From positions 1-6,522 of the forward strand of contig JAJPHF010000078.1 of assembly GCA_021325365.1 (NCBI GenBank): a stretch of 6,522 bases of DNA, read 5' to 3'. Source of the stretch: Pseudomonadota bacterium (GTDB lineage Bacteria; Chloroflexota; UBA6077; JAJPHF01). Below the pieces are notes generated by a model, which saw only the letters and a program-made list of their open reading frames with translations, was not told the origin of the DNA and ran no database searches. Below, one piece after another: positions 3,761 to 6,522 of the stretch; position 1 is the first letter of the stretch, and every line of letters begins with the position of its first letter. A program made the position numbers and the translations under genes.

Positions 3761-6139
3761 TCACCCCCCAGGATTGGGGGCTGAGGGGCCCGCCTGCGCC
3801 GCCTCGATGAGGGCGCGGACCCGCGCCGGTGTGAGGGGCAGCTCGCGCACCCGCACGCCGAGTGGGGCGAGCGCGTCCTCGACGGCGTTGGCGATGGCCG
3901 CGAGCACGGGCATGGCGCCGCCCTCGCCCAGCCCCTTCAGGCCCTCGGCGTTGAGGGGGGAAGGCGTGCAGAGGTGGCCCAGCGTCAGCGGCGGCATCTC
4001 GGCGGCCGTGGGCAGGAGGTAGTCCATGTAGCTGGCCGTGAGCGGCTGGCCGTTCGCGTCGTAGATCATCTCCTCGTAGAGCGCCGTGCCGATGCCCTGC
4101 GCCACGCCGCCCTGCGTCTGGCCGTCGCCCACGAGGGGGTTGATGACGACGCCGCAGTCGTGCGACACGACGTAGCGCCGCACGATCACCACGCCGGTTG
4201 CGGCGTCCACCTCGACGATGGCGGCGTGGGTGCCGAAAGCGTAGGCGTTGCCCTCGGGGTGCCAGTAGGTGGTCGCCTCCAGGCCCGGCTCCATGTCCTT
4301 TGGGAAGGTGAAGGCCGGCGGCGGCGCGGCGAGCGTGCGCGCGACCTGCGCCAGCGGCAGCTGACGGTCGGGCGCCCCGCGCACGCTGATTACGCCGTCC
4401 ACCAGGTCGAGGTCGCTCGGCGCCGCCTCCAGCAGCTGCGCCGCCACGCGCAGGGCCTTCTCGCGCACCGTTGCCGCCGCCTGGCTGGTGGCGTTGCCCG
4501 CGACGACGGCCGTGCGGCTGGCGTAGGTGCCGATGCCGAGCGCGATGGCGGCGGTGTCGCCGGTCAGCACGGTCACGTCGTCGGGGCGCACGCCCAGCCG
4601 CTCGGCGCAGATCTGGGCGAGCGTCGTCTCGTGGCTCTGGCCCTGTGAGGCGGCGCCGGTGAGGAGCAGCACGTGGCCGCTTGGCTCGACGCGCACGGTG
4701 GCACCCTCGAACGGCCCGCGCCCCGTCGACTCGACGTAGCTGCTGAGCCCCAGGCCGAGATACCGCCCCTCCGCACGCGCGCGCACCTGCTCGGCGCGGA
4801 AGCCCGCGTAGTCGAGCAGCTCGACGGCCTGGCGCAGCGACGCGGGATAGTTGCCGCTGTCGTAGACGACGGACGAGCCGTCGCGGTCCTTCAGCCCCAG
4901 GTCGTAGGGGAACTCGTCGGGCTGGATCATGTTGCGCAGGCGCATCTCGACAGGATCGATACCGAGCGCGCGCGCGCCCAGATCCAGCAGCCGCTCCATG
5001 ACGAGCACGCCCTGCGGCCGGCCGGCGGCGCGATACGGCGCGATTGGCGGCTTGGTGGTGTAGGCCGACCGCAGGTGCGCCTCGTAGTTGGGCAGGCGGT
5101 AGGGGCCGGGGAGCGTGGTCGTCGTGTTGAACGGCACGACCAGCCCGAACGGCGTGTAAGCACCCTGGTCGGCGATGAAGGCGTCGCGCACGCCGAGGAT
5201 CGTGCCGTCGCGGCGCAGGGCGATGCTGGCGACGTGCTCCTGGTCGCGCGCCTGGTAGGTCGTGAGCAGGTCTTCCTTGCGGTCCTCGACCCACTTAATG
5301 GGCCGGTCGAGCAGGCGCGCGGCGATGGGCACCGCGGCCTCCTCTTGATAGAAGCGGTTCTTGATGCCGAAGCCGCCGCCCACGTCGGGGGCGATGACGC
5401 GCACGCTCTGCTGCGGCAGCCCAAAGATGTCGGCCAGCACCCGCCGCGCCGTATGGGGCGACTGCGTGGAGTCCCAGAGGGTGAGCGTGGGGCCGAGCTT
5501 GCTGTCCTCCCAGCGCGCGAGGCAGCCCCGCGGCTCCAGGGGCTGGCCGCTGATACGGCCCACGCGGAAGCGCTCCTCGATCACCAGGTCGGCCTCGGCG
5601 AACGCCTTCGCCACGTCGCCGGTGCTGTTGACGAGCTCGGCGGCGACGTTGTCGGGCAGGTCGTCGTGGACGCGGGGCGCGTCGGGGGCGAGGGCTTGTG
5701 CGCCGCTGGTGACGGCCGGCAGCACGTCGTACTCGACGCGGACCAGCTCGGCGGCGTCCTCGGCCAGGTAGGGGTCCTCGGCGACGACCATCGCCACCGC
5801 CTCGCCCACGAAACGCACCTTGTCCTTGGCGAGTGGGTAGGGCATCTGCGGCCGCAGCGCGCGGTGGGGCACGAGCATCGGCAGCGGCCGCGCCAGGGCG
5901 GCGATGTCGGCGTAGGCGAAGGCGGCGACCACGCCGGGCAGGCGCCGCGCCGCCTCCAGATCGACGCCGACGACACGCGCGTGAGCGTGGGGGCTGCGGA
6001 CGAAGGCGGCGCAAAGCTGGCCCGGCACCTGTACGTCGGCGACGTAAACGCCCGCGCCGCGCAACAGCCGCGGGTCCTCCTTGCGGCGCAGCGGCTGGCC
6101 GAGATAGCGCGTGCTGGGCGAGGCGGGAGCGTGGGCCAT
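3761..6139 (-). CDS. Molybdenum hydroxylase large subunit, CoxL / xanthine dehydrogenase family (form II-like)
   Basis: The 792-residue product is a catalytic subunit of the CO dehydrogenase / xanthine dehydrogenase family, which binds molybdopterin cytosine dinucleotide and hydroxylates aromatic, heterocyclic or aldehyde substrates using water. Seen in order: 'YLGQPLRRKEDPRLLRGAGV' (12-31, family opening), the 'a/b hammerhead' region to about 140, GGGFGIK (254-260), PYRAAGR (368-374), QGQSHET (499-505), GTYASRT (537-543), 'DCGVVINPL' (661-669) and 'KGLGEGG' with the presumed catalytic base E739. True CO dehydrogenases (form I) carry AYxCSFR; this loop is closest to the form II AYRGAGR type, with Ala for the first Gly and no Cys, so CO oxidation is unlikely. 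The length is normal (about 760-810). ATG 6139 is chosen over the upstream in-frame ATG at 6211 because GGGGAG lies 6 nt before it and homology starts soon after. The FAD and 2Fe-2S partner subunits are not in the window. The last codons (SAPNPGG) fall in an inverted repeat. Cytoplasmic; substrate unknown. Confidence 0.92.
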   Translation of the reverse strand: MAHAPASPSTRYLGQPLRRKEDPRLLRGAGVYVADVQVPGQLCAAFVRSPHAHARVVGVDLEAARRLPGVVAAFAYADIAALARPLPMLVPHRALRPQMPYPLAKDKVRFVGEAVAMVVAEDPYLAEDAAELVRVEYDVLPAVTSGAQALAPDAPRVHDDLPDNVAAELVNSTGDVAKAFAEADLVIEERFRVGRISGQPLEPRGCLARWEDSKLGPTLTLWDSTQSPHTARRVLADIFGLPQQSVRVIAPDVGGGFGIKNRFYQEEAAVPIAARLLDRPIKWVEDRKEDLLTTYQARDQEHVASIALRRDGTILGVRDAFIADQGAYTPFGLVVPFNTTTTLPGPYRLPNYEAHLRSAYTTKPPIAPYRAAGRPQGVLVMERLLDLGARALGIDPVEMRLRNMIQPDEFPYDLGLKDRDGSSVVYDSGNYPASLRQAVELLDYAGFRAEQVRARAEGRYLGLGLSSYVESTGRGPFEGATVRVEPSGHVLLLTGAASQGQSHETTLAQICAERLGVRPDDVTVLTGDTAAIALGIGTYASRTAVVAGNATSQAAATVREKALRVAAQLLEAAPSDLDLVDGVISVRGAPDRQLPLAQVARTLAAPPPAFTFPKDMEPGLEATTYWHPEGNAYAFGTHAAIVEVDAATGVVIVRRYVVSHDCGVVINPLVGDGQTQGGVAQGIGTALYEEMIYDANGQPLTASYMDYLLPTAAEMPPLTLGHLCTPSPLNAEGLKGLGEGGAMPVLAAIANAVEDALAPLGVRVRELPLTPARVRALIEAAQAGPSAPNPGG
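3765..3780 (-). repeat. Inverted repeat at the 3' end of the hydroxylase gene
   Basis: CCCCCAGGATTGGGGG pairs over 6 bp (CCCCCA/TGGGGG) around a 4-base loop and overlaps the last codons (PNPGG) of the hydroxylase gene. It may be a transcript-end hairpin or a short intergenic repeat that has grown into the gene's end. No U-run follows on the minus strand, so it is not called a terminator. Confidence 0.5.
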
Positions 6140-6193
6140 GGCGGACTCCCCGGACAGGCTGGCCGGGCGCGCCGCGCGGCCGCCGGCATGGCG

Positions 6194-6199
6194 ATTATA
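6194..6199 (-). promoter_or_regulatory. Candidate -10 box of the hydroxylase gene
   Basis: The minus strand reads TATAAT, a perfect -10 consensus, in an otherwise very GC-rich stretch, with its downstream edge 54 bases before the ATG at 6139. Transcription would start near 6187, giving a leader of about 48 nt. There is no TTGACA-like -35 box at 16-18 nt (the position reads GGCCCC) and no extended -10 TG. The promoter, if real, probably needs an activator or a non-standard sigma factor. Confidence 0.4.
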
Positions 6200-6227
6200 G
6201 GCGCCCACCACGGGCCGGGGCCATGCC

Positions 6228-6240
6228 GCTCATGCTGAGC
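6228..6240. promoter_or_regulatory. 13-bp palindrome upstream of the hydroxylase promoter
   Basis: GCTCATGCTGAGC has perfect 5-bp arms (GCTCA/TGAGC) around TGC. Its near edge lies 28 bases upstream of the TATAAT on the minus strand, about where an activator would bind. Short enough to arise by chance; regulator unknown. Confidence 0.2.
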
Positions 6241-6474
6241 GCACTTCGACCGCGAACTGGTTCAGGCTCCTTGCTGGCCCCGCGAAACCCGGTGGGTCCC
6301 GCGGCGGCTGCAACCAGCCCGCCGCGCCGCCGATGATCCTACTGGCGCCGCGAGCGCGCGGCCCTCGTCGCCGGGGACACTGACTAGCTGGACACGGCCT
6401 CATGAAGACACCTGATACTACAGCGGTTTGCAGCGAGACTGAGCGGTCAGCTGACATCGGGGCGGCGGCCTGCG

Positions 6475-6507
6475 GGCCGCGGGCGGCCACGAGAGCCGCC
6501 CCTACGA
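6475..6507. repeat. 33-bp interspersed repeat, copy 2
   Basis: Identical over 33 bases and in the same orientation to 3698-3730, with GGGCGGC (6481-6487) and GCCGCCC (6495-6501) forming a 7-bp stem around CACGAGA. Flanking bases differ on both sides, so the repeat has defined ends in these two copies. Unlike copy 1 it is not joined to a 29-bp repeat. Confidence 0.85.
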
Positions 6508-6522
6508 CACGCTGGCCGCTCA

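Larger units (their letters stand above)
6140..6522. other. Gene-free region upstream of the hydroxylase gene
   Basis: A minus-strand frame of 86 codons (6490-6230) is open but has low-complexity, Arg/Pro/Ala-rich composition, no recognisable domain and no clear ribosome binding site, so it is not called. The stretch holds the leader and likely promoter of the hydroxylase gene (TATAAT at 6194-6199), a GCTCA-TGC-TGAGC palindrome at 6228-6240, and a copy of the 33-bp repeat at 6475-6507. The remainder (about 6245-6470) shows nothing recognisable. No FAD or iron-sulfur subunit of the hydroxylase is encoded here. Confidence 0.55.

Noticed and set aside
3498..5294. A 598-codon minus-strand open frame inside the hydroxylase gene
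   Set aside because: It is a shifted frame of the real hydroxylase gene with Arg/Ala/Gly/Pro-dominated sequence and no domain; long shadow frames are expected at this GC content.
4673..6238. A 521-codon plus-strand open frame antisense to the hydroxylase gene
   Set aside because: Its composition (Val/Ala/Gly/His/Arg-rich, no recognisable fold) is that of an antisense shadow; the minus-strand protein has all family motifs.
6230..6490. An 86-codon minus-strand frame upstream of the hydroxylase gene
   Set aside because: No domain, biased composition, no convincing ribosome binding site, and it overlaps repeat-derived sequence. A real small protein cannot be excluded but is not supported.

Overview
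The window is a GC-rich bacterial stretch in which every supportable gene lies on the minus strand, so transcription runs from right to left. Sampled 60-base lines are roughly 68-85% GC in the metabolic genes. In transcription order the genes are: a molybdenum-hydroxylase large subunit (6139-3761), two overlapping short-chain dehydrogenases (3501-2734 and 2737-1985), a small toxin-antitoxin pair (1904-1644 and 1644-1213), a cyclase-family metal hydrolase (1166-408), and the first 42 codons of a UbiD-family decarboxylase running off the left edge (128-1). No tRNA, rRNA, CRISPR array or transposase was seen. The organism cannot be fixed from the sequence. High GC, a DUF433/DUF5615-type toxin-antitoxin pair and short hairpin-forming repeats between genes are reminiscent of Chloroflexota, but this is an inference from memory and not a match.

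Layout from the left edge: 1-128 is the UbiD start. 129-407 holds no gene but carries its ribosome binding site, a candidate -10 box and a perfect 14-bp palindrome. 408-1166 is the cyclase-family gene, with a GTG start fixed by a strong Shine-Dalgarno. 1213-1904 is the toxin-antitoxin module, clearly lower in GC (about 55-63% in sampled lines) than its flanks. 1985-3501 holds the two SDR genes, joined by an ATGA overlap. 3502-3760 is a repeat-rich gap. 3761-6139 is the hydroxylase subunit. 6140-6522 is a gene-free upstream region with a perfect TATAAT hexamer and a second copy of a 33-bp repeat that also occurs in the 3502-3760 gap.

Taken together, the metabolic genes look like part of a catabolic cluster for an aromatic, heterocyclic or related cyclic compound. 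A CoxL/xanthine-dehydrogenase-type enzyme would hydroxylate the substrate, SDRs would oxidise or reduce hydroxyl/keto groups, a cyclase/kynurenine-formamidase/isatin-hydrolase-type enzyme would hydrolyse a ring, amide or lactone, and a UbiD enzyme would decarboxylate an unsaturated or aromatic acid. The substrate is unknown, and the order of steps is inference. The most notable non-coding features are the mosaic of short repeats on both sides of the hydroxylase gene and the palindrome in front of the UbiD gene.
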